The position numbers were made by a program, and so were the translations under genes. From assembly GCA_947359465.1 (NCBI GenBank), contig OX375876.1, positions 70,252,998 to 70,316,997 of the forward strand: DNA of 64,000 bases, written 5' to 3'. The notes under the pieces are model-generated. The model was not told the origin of the DNA. It worked only from the letters and a program-made list of their open reading frames with translations, and made no database searches. Positions 12,963-22,434 of this stretch are shown here, piece by piece. The DNA comes from Metellina segmentata (lineage: Eukaryota > Arthropoda > Arachnida > Araneae > Tetragnathidae). Within the stretch, counting starts at the first letter, position 1; every line of letters begins with the position of its first letter.

Positions 12963-13645
12963 GAGTTTCGGGAAAACATCGATGTTTTGAAACATCGATG
13001 TTCAAAATTAAAACATCGATGTTAATAATACATCGCCCCAAAAACATCGATGTTTTTAAAATTCAGTGTATTTAAACTTTTTCCTCCATTTCTTAAAATT
13101 GGTTCAGCAACTAGTGATGCCACAGGGACAGAAAAACATTGATGTTTTGAACTTTGTTGTTCAAAATTAAAACATCGATGTTGATAGTACATCGCCCCTA
13201 AACCATCGATGTTTTTTTTAATTCAGTTCATTTAAACTTTTTTCCCCATTTCTTAAAACTGGTTTAGCAACTAGTAATGCGACATTGGCTCCAATACATC
13301 GATGTTTTTTTATAAAACGTCAATGTTTTGAAAACATCGACATCGATGTTGCATCCTTACTTTTCAGACCCTTCACCCTTGGCCACTATGGTCTAAAAGC
13401 ATGTTCGATTTGCTGATTATGAAAAATATGCTACTTGGATATTTTTAAAATTTTTGTAACGGTACTTTTTTCATTTAAAAATAAAATATCGACAGCGTAA
13501 AAACATCGACAAGTAGAAACATCGATGTTACAAAAACATCGACTTTAATACATCGATGTTAAATACATCGAAGCTTTTTAAATACATCGATGTTGAATTC
13601 ATCGATATTTTGAAAACATTGACATCGATGTCGCATCCCTAGTTT
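12963..13645 (-). repeat. CATCGATG-rich repeat block, minus-oriented copy
   Basis: In reverse complement this block follows the 7.5-8.16-kb block segment by segment: a terminal CTAGGGATGCGACATCGATG, a run of CATCGATG variants, the spacer with TTTTTAAATGAAAAAAGTAC and CAAGGGTGAAGGGTCTGAAA, then tandem units with the TTTTAAGAAATGG phrase. Divergence is moderate, with scattered substitutions. Together the two copies form inverted arms around a 4.8-kb interior. They could be the arms of a foldback-type element or two independent insertions. Confidence 0.75.
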
Positions 13646-14350
13646 TGGGTAGCAGCTAAATATTGTAAAGCACAATAATTATTGCACAATAAGTATTGCA
13701 AGGCATGCCACTACTGATATAGCACCTAATTCGAAATTACTGCTGTAGTACAGATTGATTCCTGAAGTGTGATCTTACAACAAAAAAAAAGCTTAAATAA
13801 TAATGAAACATAGCTAGAAAAACCGGTGAAGATTTTCGGTATAAAGGTAACTATGGTCTATCTCTTAACACTTGTAAACACCGCTCTTTCAATAACGGTT
13901 TTTAAACTGTACTTGCTCAATTATACATGCTATACATTTTGTGTTACACGTTCCTTATTTAATGAAAATATACTTAAAGTTTTAACATCTCTCTCTATCT
14001 CTCTCTTCAACGATTTCCACAATCACACTCAGTCACACTTCTTTAATAATTTCAATCATCTGAATTAAATCTCAGTAATTTTAACTAATTTATCAACGCG
14101 ATTTAGCATTACCTCTTTGAAATGTGATGAACGACTTTTAAAAAACTTAATATTAAATTTTCTTGCACTCCCAAAGCGAAATGAACGTAATTATAATCAC
14201 ATTTATCACCCGTGAAAATCCATTCCATAATTCAGCCACATCCCGCAATTAAAATACCCAAATATTTCGCAACAGTTGGTTTTACGAATAATAAATGCTT
14301 CTTTTTTCATCCTTCAAAACAGAATGCCTTAAGAATTTTATAATTGGTAC

Positions 14351-14381
<31 letters not shown>

Positions 14382-14640
14382 CTTGAGAAATGACCGTTTC
14401 CCTAACCCATACGAACCCTCATTAATTTCGAAGAAAACAAGCACCGCAGGGAAAGGCTCCACAACTGCAACGAATCACGCAAAGGCGTTGTGGACCCTAC
14501 AAATCTTTTCTACCTTTAACATGTCAAAATGTTTCGCTCGTGTGTTTCCCTTGTGGAAGAAAAATATTTTTCAATCCTTCGAAGTAACAAGGGTAATCCA
14601 TTAACAAATATTTGAAATCAATTAAGAGAGAGAACTAGTT
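13646..14640. other. Stretch with poly-T tract, no gene seen
   Basis: It contains a T run of about 28 bp at 14353-14380. A slightly GC-richer part (14.40-14.55 kb) follows, with no recognised coding similarity. A short CT-rich run occurs near 13.99 kb. Confidence 0.45.
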
Positions 14641-14662
14641 TTCTCTTGATAAATGTCAGCGT

Positions 14663-15265
14663 TTTAAATACCATTGAGTTAGCTCTGAAGTGTTACTAGG
14701 CTTAATCACCGAGTACAAGTTTCCCTGTCAAAGTCATTATTGAGTTTGGCTGAAGATTGTTCACTTTAAATGTTCTGAAGGAAAACACGTTATTTAAAAT
14801 TTACCCTCTAATTAGTTTGCTTTCATATTTTACTTGTATTCAATAAATTCATGTTTTCACTTGATAATGCTGCTCTTATATGTATGTTTTTAATTGAATA
14901 ACCTCAAGCATTTCTCGTAAAATTTATTTAAAACACACATATATACAAGAACATCAGCTTTACAATGTTTAAATAATAGTTTATATAAATGTATACGTAA
15001 AATACAATTAAATTCATCTAAATAGAAGGTCTACTATTTAAATACCATTGACCTCGCTATGAAGTATTTTACTCGGCTTAATCGCTATAAAATAATTATT
15101 TGATAAAATTGCTGTTGAGGTTGACTAAAGATTATAACATTAAATGTTCTGAAGAAAAACGAAAGGTTTCTAATTTACTTTTTTAATTAGATTTCTTTGA
15201 TAATATGTTCCTTCTATTATATAATCTAACATTTTCACATTGTAAAGCTGGTGTTTTTATGTGTG
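14663..15265 (+). repeat. Old tandem duplication, period about 370 bp
   Basis: Two copies (14663-14895 and 15030-15265) share TTTAAATACCATTG, GGCTTAATC, TTAAATGTTCTGAAG and ATTTTCACNTTG in the same order and with similar spacing. Divergence is substantial, so the duplication is old. The units have no coding potential and I recognise no family. Confidence 0.65.
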
Positions 15266-15269
15266 TTTA

Positions 15270-15845
15270 TTAGAGAAGTGCGAAGAACTTCTTGAAAGAT
15301 TCTCTATTTAGATAGTATTAAGAATAATTATTTATTGTGTATCTAAAATAATATTAATTACTATCTTTAAGAATCTTTAGACAAATTCCGTTAAGTGCTA
15401 AAGTGTTTCAATTTATGCTTTTAATAGTACTTTAAGAATTGAACACAATTTCTTTAGCAATAAAATCCCTTAGTATGGTTAAATTAATAACAAAAATAGC
15501 TCACAATATTGTACTAACGTATCAACGTTCTCAAGTGTTGCATATATAATTTATAAGTTTTCAATACTTGAGATTAAACTCAAACTAAAAGCCTCACCTA
15601 AAATTATATTTAAGAGCTATACCAACTAACAATAGTTAATCTGTTTTATTCATCTCTGTCATTAAACGTTTGTAAGTGAATATTGCATTATTTTATTGTA
15701 TAGTGATGAAATAGATCACAATTGTTTACATTTAGAAGATTAGTAACAGCAAACACATAACCAAACGATCAAGCAATGTTATCAGACTCAACAAACGGCC
15801 CCATGGTCGTCAAGAGTTGCACAGAAATCTCCAGCAAGCAATTAT
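15270..15845. other. AT-rich stretch, no gene seen
   Basis: It lies downstream of the minus-strand copia relic. I see neither the rest of a reverse transcriptase nor an LTR here. Confidence 0.4.
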
Positions 15846-15849
15846 AATG

Positions 15850-16260
15850 CCTGAACTAAATATACTATTCCTAAAATATGCCAATCTGTCTTTAGGAATT
15901 GGCTTCGCGAGTAAAGAAGTCTCCCATACTTTTCTATCATTAATAATTTTTGTTTAATCTAACATGGATTTTTGCCATTCGTTTTTCTCGTGAATTTTTT
16001 GGAGTGTTTTCAAACGTTTTGGGTATTTTGAGGTATAAATCACTTAGATATTCATCCACTAAATTATTTTCTTTATTATCAGAATTGTTTTCTGATTTAA
16101 TGTTCAATTTAAATTTAGTGGTTTAAAGCAAAATTGTTGTGGGTCATACTCAATTTTATTTCTTGCACAATAGTTTTTGCTTCAAAATTTGATCTCAATT
16201 TGGTTTTATCAAATGGGGGATAGTAATACACATCCATTCGATCACTAAGATTCGATAGAT
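15850..16260 (-). pseudogene. copia-type pol spacer and start of reverse transcriptase, degraded
   Basis: On the minus strand, fragments such as DRKVWETSLLAKPIPKDR resemble the beginning of the Ty1/copia reverse transcriptase domain, where a conserved 'W..V..P' stretch follows the integrase spacer. Frames are interrupted, and the sequence loses similarity beyond about 15.85 kb. The catalytic YVDD region and RNase H are absent from the window. This assignment leans on the adjacent integrase and gag and would be weak alone. Confidence 0.45.
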
Positions 16261-16264
16261 TCGA

Positions 16265-16480
16265 TCACCATACTAGGTCTTTCAATCCTTTGCCACTCAG
16301 AAGTAGTGGGGATAGTACATTGCTTTCCGCTACCATATATTTCACATTTCTAATTTCAGTTTCGGCCTCATTTTCGATAGATATTATCGAATCAGGGTTA
16401 AGATTGGGTAATATTTCAATTTGAGATTTACTCCTACCAAACAAGACGTTCACCCCGTTTTTATTTTTGTCTATTCTCAC
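16265..16480 (-). pseudogene. copia-type pol fragment between integrase and RT
   Basis: A 71-codon open segment lies in the correct place and strand for the low-complexity spacer between copia integrase and reverse transcriptase. I see no diagnostic motif in it. The call rests on position between the integrase core (16.7-17.0 kb) and the RT-like fragment (15.85-16.26 kb). Confidence 0.45.
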
Positions 16481-16708
16481 ATGAATATTTTCGTACGTCG
16501 GTATTTAAGTAACCATGCACGATAAACTTTAGTTCTGGCACCGTACCCAATCATTATTCCAGTATCTCATTTACTTGCGACTTGATACGGTTTACTTTAG
16601 GGATGTTAACATAAGTTAGTGAGTCAAAAAACTTAAATGACTGACAGAAGGTTTACAACCAGTCCATAATCCGTATGGCGTTCTATTTTTAGTTAGAGCG
16701 CGTTTTGC

Positions 16709-17035
16709 TTATAAACCGCTATCGTGGAGCATAGCTTGAGTACCTTCTATAGTTGTTAGGTTAAAGTGTTCTGCTACACCATTTTGTTTTGGTGTGTAGG
16801 TTGACTTTCTTTCCATTTTAAAAACAATTTTTTTAAGATAACTCTCGAACTCGTTACTACAGAATTCTAAAGCATTGCCAATTTTCACTACCTTAAGTTT
16901 AACCCCTATATAACTGCCTTTCATTTCGAATAAGATATTCCTTAAATTTAGAATACACTTCAGATTATTTTTAATCGTTACTACTTCTATATAACGAGAA
17001 TAATCGTCTATGATAGATAAAATTTTTAGCATCAC
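16709..17035 (-). pseudogene. Ty1/copia integrase core relic
   Basis: This is the DDE integrase of a copia retrotransposon, which inserts the cDNA into host DNA. Visible landmarks are IIDDYSRY (first catalytic Asp, residues 7-14), SNEFESYLKKIV near residues 61-72, and TPKQNGVAEHFN (catalytic Glu in the AE pair). The second catalytic Asp, normally in a 'SDNG.EF' motif, is replaced: the sequence reads KIGNALEF, so Gly stands where Asp is expected. That loss, with stops on both sides, makes it inactive. It is collinear on the minus strand with gag (18.2-18.6 kb) and protease (17.65 kb). Confidence 0.9.
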
Positions 17036-17044
17036 CTAATGAGT

Positions 17045-17330
17045 TTTTTTTTTACTTTTACCTCAGAAATCAATATGCACTTTTTCAAGAACATATTTTG
17101 TGGTTACACCATAATTTGCTTTTAGACTGGTTCTGTCGATTTATTTATTTACAAACATCACAACATTCTAGTTTTCCACTTAACTTTTCAATACCTCTTA
17201 CCATATTATTATGGTCACTCATACGTTTTAATAAAAATGCGTTATATGACAGAAGCGTTTATGAACTCGTTCAGTACTTAAATTAACATAAAATGCATTT
17301 TCATAACAAATTTTAGCAATAATAACTGCA
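17045..17330 (-). pseudogene. copia GAG-pre-integrase zinc-binding region relic
   Basis: On the minus strand one reads HNAFLLKRMSDHNNMVRGIE, then KLECCDVCK, which matches the H-H...C-C arrangement that precedes copia integrase cores. Frames are broken toward the integrase. The order protease, HHCC, integrase core is canonical for Ty1/copia (integrase before reverse transcriptase). Confidence 0.7.
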
Positions 17331-17559
17331 GCATAACATGTACAATATACAGCTTATCTTCTCTATTTACAGTATAAAAATACGTATCATCAGATCGATA
17401 GGCTATCATTTTATTTTCACCCTATTTAATCCAGCAATATTCATCTTTGTCCCACTCATTAAATTTCGTCTCATAATAGGTGCATAGAGAACATTTAGCA
17501 ATTCAATTTAAAAAATTTAGATTCATTTTTAATATTAAAGTTTATAATTCCTACCCCTA

Positions 17560-17690
17560 TTACTTCATATATGCTGATCTTGTCTTCTATTAGCACTTGA
17601 GTCGCCGTGATGCTTTTGAATGAATTGAACCACTCTTGTAAAAGCGTACATTCGCTGCTGTGTCAAGAATCCATTCCCCTGAGCAATCTT
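17560..17690 (-). pseudogene. copia aspartic protease relic
   Basis: The minus strand at about 17645-17670 encodes EWILDTAAN, which corresponds to the copia protease active-site motif (usually WILDSGAS or similar; Asp kept, Gly replaced by Ala). The following sequence, in another frame, includes EWFNSF and a VIGVGI-like strand, as seen after the active site in this family. The region is frameshifted and non-functional. Confidence 0.75.
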
Positions 17691-17795
17691 TTTGTTGCTA
17701 GAGTGTATATTGTTGTTGCTAGAGTGCATATTGTTGTTGCTAGAGTGTATATTGTTGTTGCTAGAGTGTATATTGTTGTTGCTAGAGTGTATATA
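17691..17795 (-). repeat. 21-bp minisatellite within the copia relic, about 5 units
   Basis: The unit GTTGTTGCTAGAGTGTATATT repeats about five times, with one T-to-C change in one unit. Because 21 is a multiple of 3, every frame through it stays consistent; the minus strand gives a seven-residue repeat, TLATTIY. It lies between the gag C-terminal part and the protease, so it expanded inside the element, either before or after its death. Confidence 0.9.
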
Positions 17796-17849
17796 TCGAT
17801 GTGTATATCAGGAGGTGATGTTCGCCGTATGTAGTCGAAGGTGGTTTCA

Positions 17850-18190
17850 CTGTAGTACATGGAAGATTATTTTCTCTGGGGGAATTTGAGCTTTACCGGG
17901 TTCGTCGTCAGTCTTTTCTGTGCCATTATTTTCAGCAGTATTTTTGTTGGTGACCAGTATTCGTCTGCTGCGTCTTCTTTGAGAATCCTTGAATCTTCTA
18001 TTTGTAGGATTTGGGCGATTTCTGAAGGAGGCTGCATACGCGTCTGCAAATATATCTTGCTTGAGATCTTCCATTTTGAGTTGTATTGTTCCCGATTCGA
18101 TTACGAATTTTTCTTCTACATTTTTAATCGTAAATTCTTTATTGTCCAGACGATAAAGTAGTTGTACTACGTGGTCATATTCTGGAAGCA
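17850..18190 (-). pseudogene. copia gag C-terminal part, degraded
   Basis: A basic segment on the minus strand (MEDLKQDIFADAYAASFRNR, then RRFKDSQRRRSRRI) follows the gag core in the expected position for the basic/zinc-knuckle end of copia gag. I do not see an intact CCHC knuckle. Frames differ from the gag core upstream, so at least one frameshift lies between them. Confidence 0.55.
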
Positions 18191-18199
18191 GTTTTCTAT

Positions 18200-18631
18200 T
18201 TAGTTGAAAGCAGACTCTAAAACGTCAGGAAAATCGAACCTGGCATCTTCTATCAATTTTCTTTTTTCTAAGATTCTTTTGCAGTACAGTTCAACATGTT
18301 CACTTTCTAGTTGAAACTCTATTTCGTAAAATTCGTCTACGAGACTAGCACGTCTGGCTCTGGAAGAGGGTTCGAAATTCGCTTTTAGTATTTTCCAAGT
18401 GGTTTTTCCATCCTCTGTGCTGCTTTTTACACCAAAGTTTGGAATTATTGTTCCACGCCTTAAAGATTGTAGTGAAGGCACGAGCTTTTCTCCATCTATA
18501 CGTTCACTTGTCACGTTCTGTTGTGTCATTTGGATATGGAGTAGTTTCTCCCTAAGTAAACTCCAAGATCCACGGTCAATTAACAAGACTTTCTTGTTAA
18601 TCTTCCAGCTATTGTAGTTGAAGACGTTCAA
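18200..18631 (-). pseudogene. Ty1/copia gag core relic
   Basis: A 143-codon minus-strand segment has the features of copia gag (UBN2/DUF4219-like): an early aromatic NYNSWK motif, SSTEDGKTTWKILKANFEPS near residues 70-90, then RARRASLVDEFYEIEFQLES. The 'aromatic W..L...F' followed by 'R...L..EF' pattern is typical of these coat proteins. The frame stops at its right end where piggyBac inserted (TTAA at 18634-18637). The upstream part of the copia element continues beyond piggyBac at 22435. Confidence 0.8.
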
Positions 18632-18633
18632 CT

Positions 18634-18637
18634 TTAA
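18634..18637. other. piggyBac target-site duplication TTAA, left copy
   Basis: TTAA lies directly before the left terminus CCCATTAACGAC. The matching TTAA is at 22431-22434. PiggyBac elements insert exclusively at TTAA and duplicate it. Confidence 0.9.
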
Positions 18638-19106
18638 CCCATTAACGACTGACGTTGCGTTTTCGCAACATTAGTGAAAACATTTTTTTTCTTATTCTGT
18701 ATTGCGTTTTTTTTATATATATAATTTTTTGTATATTGTTGACAAAGCTTCAATGTCTCCATGTAAAAAAAATTGTTTTCCTCTCAATGCAAGATTTTAT
18801 AAAATAAATTTCTATAATTGTCAATTTTTTTGCGATTTTTTTACTCTAATTTAAAAAAAAATCTCATATATGGTAGAACAATTTGAAGGACTTCATGAAG
18901 AGACGCTTATGTTTTAGAAACATAAGTCTTCAAAATGGCATAAAAAATAAGGTTACTGTTTTTTCTTTGTTTGTATAAATATGCATTTTTTGAAATGTTG
19001 CGAAAACGCAACGTCAGTCCAAAGCTGTGTCTTTATGAACATTTGTCCGAAAATAACGGATGTTGAAGAAAACGGTTTTTAACTGTGAATGAAACATTAT
19101 AATATA

Positions 19107-19474
19107 TGTAAGATTCGTGTTGTTCTGTTTGGTAAGGTCTATATTAAAGACTTCGAATCTTACAGCACATTGACATTTAATGAATAAATATATACAATTA
19201 TTATGTACAGTTGAGTTATATTTCAAAAAAGTTCCGTCATGATCGGCAGCAGTCGTCTCTGCTCGGAAAAAATACGTCAGCTCTCAATGGCGTCCAGGGG
19301 AAAAAGTGTCTGTTCTATTAATTTTCTCGTAACTGAATACCAGAATGTGAATGGCTCGTGACAGTCTTGCCTTGCATTCCTACTACAATGCAACTGACTC
19401 CTACCAGTCTCGTTGCTCTTATAATGAGTTCTTTCCAGACTAGTAGACAACTACCGTTGTCTAGTATTCCTACA
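19107..19474 (-). repeat. LTR of the nested element (3' LTR in element orientation)
   Basis: This is the left 368-bp long terminal repeat with TG...CA ends. It is apparently identical to the right copy at 20066-20433, which implies little time since insertion. In minus orientation a TATAAGAGC sequence in the first third could serve as promoter. Confidence 0.9.
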
Positions 19475-19484
19475 ACCGGCCATC

Positions 19485-19656
19485 CGACTGCTGCCGATCA
19501 TGACGGAACTTTTTTGAAATATAACTCAACTGTACATAATAATTGTATATATTTATTCATTAAATGTCAATGTGCTGTAAGATTCGAAGTCTTTAATATA
19601 GACCTTACCAAACAGAACAACACGAATCTTACAAAAAATGGGGGTTCGGCCGGGAT
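19485..19656 (+). repeat. Inverted partial LTR plus second primer-binding site inside the element
   Basis: Positions 19485-19633 are the reverse complement of the first about 149 bp of the plus-strand LTR sequence (compare 20066-20214). They are followed after five A's by TGGGGGTTCGGCCGGGAT (19639-19656), a one-base variant of the primer site at 20043-20060. The internal region is therefore bounded by inverted copies of the same LTR-end plus primer-site module, a head-to-head arrangement not expected in a normal retroelement. Confidence 0.85.
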
Positions 19657-20042
19657 GACTTCTTGAGTAACTTCTAATTCCAAATCCGTATGTTGCTTTC
19701 GTTGTTCGCTTTCACTCCGTTGATCTTCTCTTTTCTTAATTTCTTATCACAATCTCTTAACCTCCAACTGGGCAAACCCTAAGGCAAAGCATTTGCGTCT
19801 GTCTAAAAGTCGAAGGCTCTAAATAGTCTGATTTTTTACATGTATTCTTCAGGAACGTATTGATAATTTCAAGCTGAGTACTGGGTATCATCCCTGAGAG
19901 CAAACAATAGCATTTGGCTCCTCAGCCTTCATGTGAATTTCGTTGTTAAGTGAACACGTTTCCTTGATCAGATCTGGATTGAGATGCAATTGCTCCATTA
20001 CATCTTCTACTCCGTTCTCTTTCAGTTCCCGCAAGATCTTGA

Positions 20043-20060
20043 ATCCCGGCCGAGCCCCCA
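20043..20060 (-). promoter_or_regulatory. tRNA-Pro-like primer-binding site
   Basis: The minus strand reads TGGGGGCTCGGCCGGGAT, five bases inside the LTR. From general knowledge, primer sites complementary to the 3' end of tRNA-Pro read TGGGGGCTCGTCCGGGAT; this has one difference. It fixes the element's orientation as minus. Confidence 0.8.
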
Positions 20061-20065
20061 TTTTT

Positions 20066-20433
20066 TGTAAGATTCGTGTTGTTCTGTTTGGTAAGGTCTA
20101 TATTAAAGACTTCGAATCTTACAGCACATTGACATTTAATGAATAAATATATACAATTATTATGTACAGTTGAGTTATATTTCAAAAAAGTTCCGTCATG
20201 ATCGGCAGCAGTCGTCTCTGCTCGGAAAAAATACGTCAGCTCTCAATGGCGTCCAGGGGAAAAAGTGTCTGTTCTATTAATTTTCTCGTAACTGAATACC
20301 AGAATGTGAATGGCTCGTGACAGTCTTGCCTTGCATTCCTACTACAATGCAACTGACTCCTACCAGTCTCGTTGCTCTTATAATGAGTTCTTTCCAGACT
20401 AGTAGACAACTACCGTTGTCTAGTATTCCTACA
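20066..20433 (-). repeat. LTR of the nested element (5' LTR in element orientation)
   Basis: This is the right 368-bp long terminal repeat, adjacent to the primer-binding site, so it is the 5' LTR in element orientation. It is apparently identical to 19107-19474. Confidence 0.9.
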
Positions 20434-20789
20434 TATATGAAAGATTTATGTCATGAAGATGTTCCTGAATTTGCATCAGATGAAGACTGTCAAGGTCAAG
20501 CAGATATAGTAGTGATCCCCCCCCTAGACCTCCTGACTTACTGACCGACGAGAAATGAAATGCATTGATGACGATATGTTATGAAGATAATTAGCCAAGA
20601 CCGAAAGACTTATCTGGTTATATCGAACTTTTTTCTTCAAAAAAAACTTTAAAATTTATCGGTTTCATCACAAAATGATAAACATTTGTATAAACCACCT
20701 AAAAAAATATTGCTTGGAGAAATTTGCCTCCCGTATAACACTAATGCCTGTTGACAAAGAAAACGTAGAAAAAGCAAAAAAGGAATTAA

Positions 20790-21079
20790 TGTACCATACT
20801 CGAAACCCCATTCACCAAACCACCTGCACAGTGGCGACACTCGTAGCGATGCCAGCGCCACGGAGTATATAACACGGAGCGCAGGTGCAAAGGGCAGAGC
20901 AGAGGGTGGAAAGAGCGAAGTCACCAGCTGCGAGCTCTCATTGGCGCTTTCGATTGTATCTTTTAGTTAGGCTTAAGAGCCTAAAGTGGTATGCTCAATC
21001 ACAGAATACAGTTATTGTTTTAATTATTGTTATTGTCTTCATCCATCAACCAACACCCTAGACAACCCGAACCAGAACA
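20790..21079. mobile_element. Solo LTR inserted in the piggyBac transposase
   Basis: A 290-bp GC-richer segment starts TGTACCATACTCG and ends CCAGAACA. It is flanked by TTAA on both sides (20786-20789, 21080-21083), a 4-bp duplication as made by gypsy-type integrases. It contains GAGTATATAACACGG, a plausible TATA box. It interrupts decayed transposase sequence that resumes immediately after. There is no second LTR or internal region, so it is probably the product of LTR-LTR recombination. No family could be named. Confidence 0.75.
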
Positions 21080-22430
21080 TTAATTATACAAAAATTGCAT
21101 GATCTAGAGCCAATAGATGTATTTTTACAATTGTGCAATCAGAATCTTTTGGAACATATTACTCAAGAAAGTATAAAATATGCACAACAGAAAACCTTTA
21201 CAGTTTTTCCTCTTTCTGTTCCTATATTGAAGCTTTTTATAGGATTTCTGCTTTACATTGGCTACGTATGTCGTCCTCAAGAGAGACCTAACTGTTCAGT
21301 TGCAGAAGATGTCAGTTGTCCATTAGTACGTACATCACTAACACGTTCTATGCATACTACTATCAAACAGAATTTACATTTAACGGATAACAATGTATTG
21401 GATAAAACAGTTAAAATGACAAAAGTTCGTCCTGTGTAAACATTTTAAATACCAATTTCATGCAGTGGTGTGTGTTTTTTCATCAAATCTTTCTATCGAT
21501 GAACAAATGATACCTTATTTCGGTTGACATTCGTGCAAAGTGTTTCTGAAAGAAAAACCCGTTCATTTCGGGTATAAAGTTTGGCAGTTGTGTTCTTCTG
21601 AAGGGTACTTATATCATTTTGATAAAAACTCAGGAAAATATGCAATTAAAACGAAGGATTTGGGTTAAGTGGAAACGTGTTTTAAGTGTAGTCGAAGTTC
21701 CTTCAAACCACTATGTATACTTTGACAACTTTTTACATCACATGTGCTGTTGTCGAAATTAAAAAAGTCGTGGTTTCATGCCACTGGAATGATCCGTGAC
21801 AACAGATTAGGAAAATATCCTAATACACCTGTAATCAAAATGAAAAATATATATATGACTTCGTCTTTGATAAGGAGCATAGCATCGCAGTAGTTCGTTG
21901 GAACGAAAATTCCGTTGGTACTCTATGGCCACCAACTTTGATACAATCAATCCATCTTCAATGGCCAAGAGATACTCAAGAAAATAAAGAAATCCACATC
22001 TGTAAAGAAACCTCAACTCATCGGGGATTACAACAAACATATGGGTGGGGTGGATCTGATTGATAATTTCGTTGTAATGAAAAAGTACAAGTAAATGGAA
22101 ATAAATGGTGTTGGTCTAGGATACCACAAGTCATATTATCTAGAAATATCCAACATACAAAGTAAAGGATGCAAAAACTGTAGTAGCCAAACAATAATTG
22201 CATGTAAAAAATGTAATGTGCCTTTACATAGCAAGTGCTTCAAAGATTTTCATATTTCCCAATAGTAGTCGGTTTTGACTGACGTTGCGTTTTCGCAACA
22301 TTTTGTATCTTTTATACAAATAAATGTTTTTTTCATGAAACTTTTTTTTGTCTTAATTAGACTCTAATACGTCTAAAAAATTATTTCTGTTCATTTCCTC
22401 CAAGCGAAAAGTAGTGCGGTCGTTAATGGG

Positions 22431-22434
22431 TTAA
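22431..22434. other. piggyBac target-site duplication TTAA, right copy
   Basis: This TTAA follows the right terminus CGTTAATGGG and pairs with 18634-18637. Confidence 0.9.

Larger units (their letters stand above)
19107..20433 (-). mobile_element. Short LTR retroelement (TRIM-like), apparently recent, minus oriented
   Basis: Two 368-bp direct repeats (19107-19474, 20066-20433) begin TGTAAG and end CCTACA on the plus strand and look identical by eye. They are flanked by a 4-bp duplication, TATA (19103-19106, 20434-20437). Read on the minus strand, the repeat ending at 20066 is followed after five A's by TGGGGGCTCGGCCGGGAT (20060-20043), which resembles a tRNA-Pro primer-binding site. The internal part is only 591 bp and encodes no pol, so it needed proteins in trans. 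Part of the interior is an inverted copy of the LTR and primer site. Confidence 0.88.
19035..22265 (+). pseudogene. piggyBac transposase pseudogene, split by two LTR insertions
   Basis: A DDE transposase that excises and inserts piggyBac at TTAA. Decayed pieces lie in family order. A candidate start (19035, MNICPKITDVEENG) runs to the first insertion at 19107. An acidic N-terminal part resumes at 20434 and includes PPLDLLT then LTDE and IDDDM. The second insertion falls at 20790-21079. After it come FLQLCNQNLLEHIT and LKLFIGFLLYIGYV (21095-21436), SIDEQMIPYFG (first catalytic Asp, about 21495), VYFDNFL (second Asp region, about 21715) and HMGGVDLIDNFV (third Asp, about 22040). A cysteine-rich C-terminal finger (CKNC, CKKCNVPLHSKCF) ends near 22263. 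Several frameshifts and stops are present, and about 100 residues seem missing before the finger. Non-functional. Confidence 0.9.
18638..22430 (+). mobile_element. Full-length but decayed piggyBac element with nested insertions
   Basis: The left end is CCCATTAACGACTGACG. The reverse complement of the right end is CCCATTAACGACCGCAC, giving a 12-bp perfect terminal repeat that continues imperfectly. Both ends are flanked by TTAA. The span is 3,793 bp. Removing the nested 1.33-kb LTR element and the 0.29-kb solo LTR (plus their duplications) leaves about 2.2 kb, close to the roughly 2.4 kb of autonomous piggyBacs. Subterminal copies of the hairpin GTTGCGTTTTCGCAAC occur at 18654, 18998 (as GTTGCGAAAACGCAAC) and 22284. 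It is inserted in the 5' part of a copia element. Confidence 0.92.

Noticed and set aside
20649..20924. 91-codon minus-strand open frame
   Set aside because: It crosses the left boundary of the solo LTR and is antisense to piggyBac sequence; an accidental frame.
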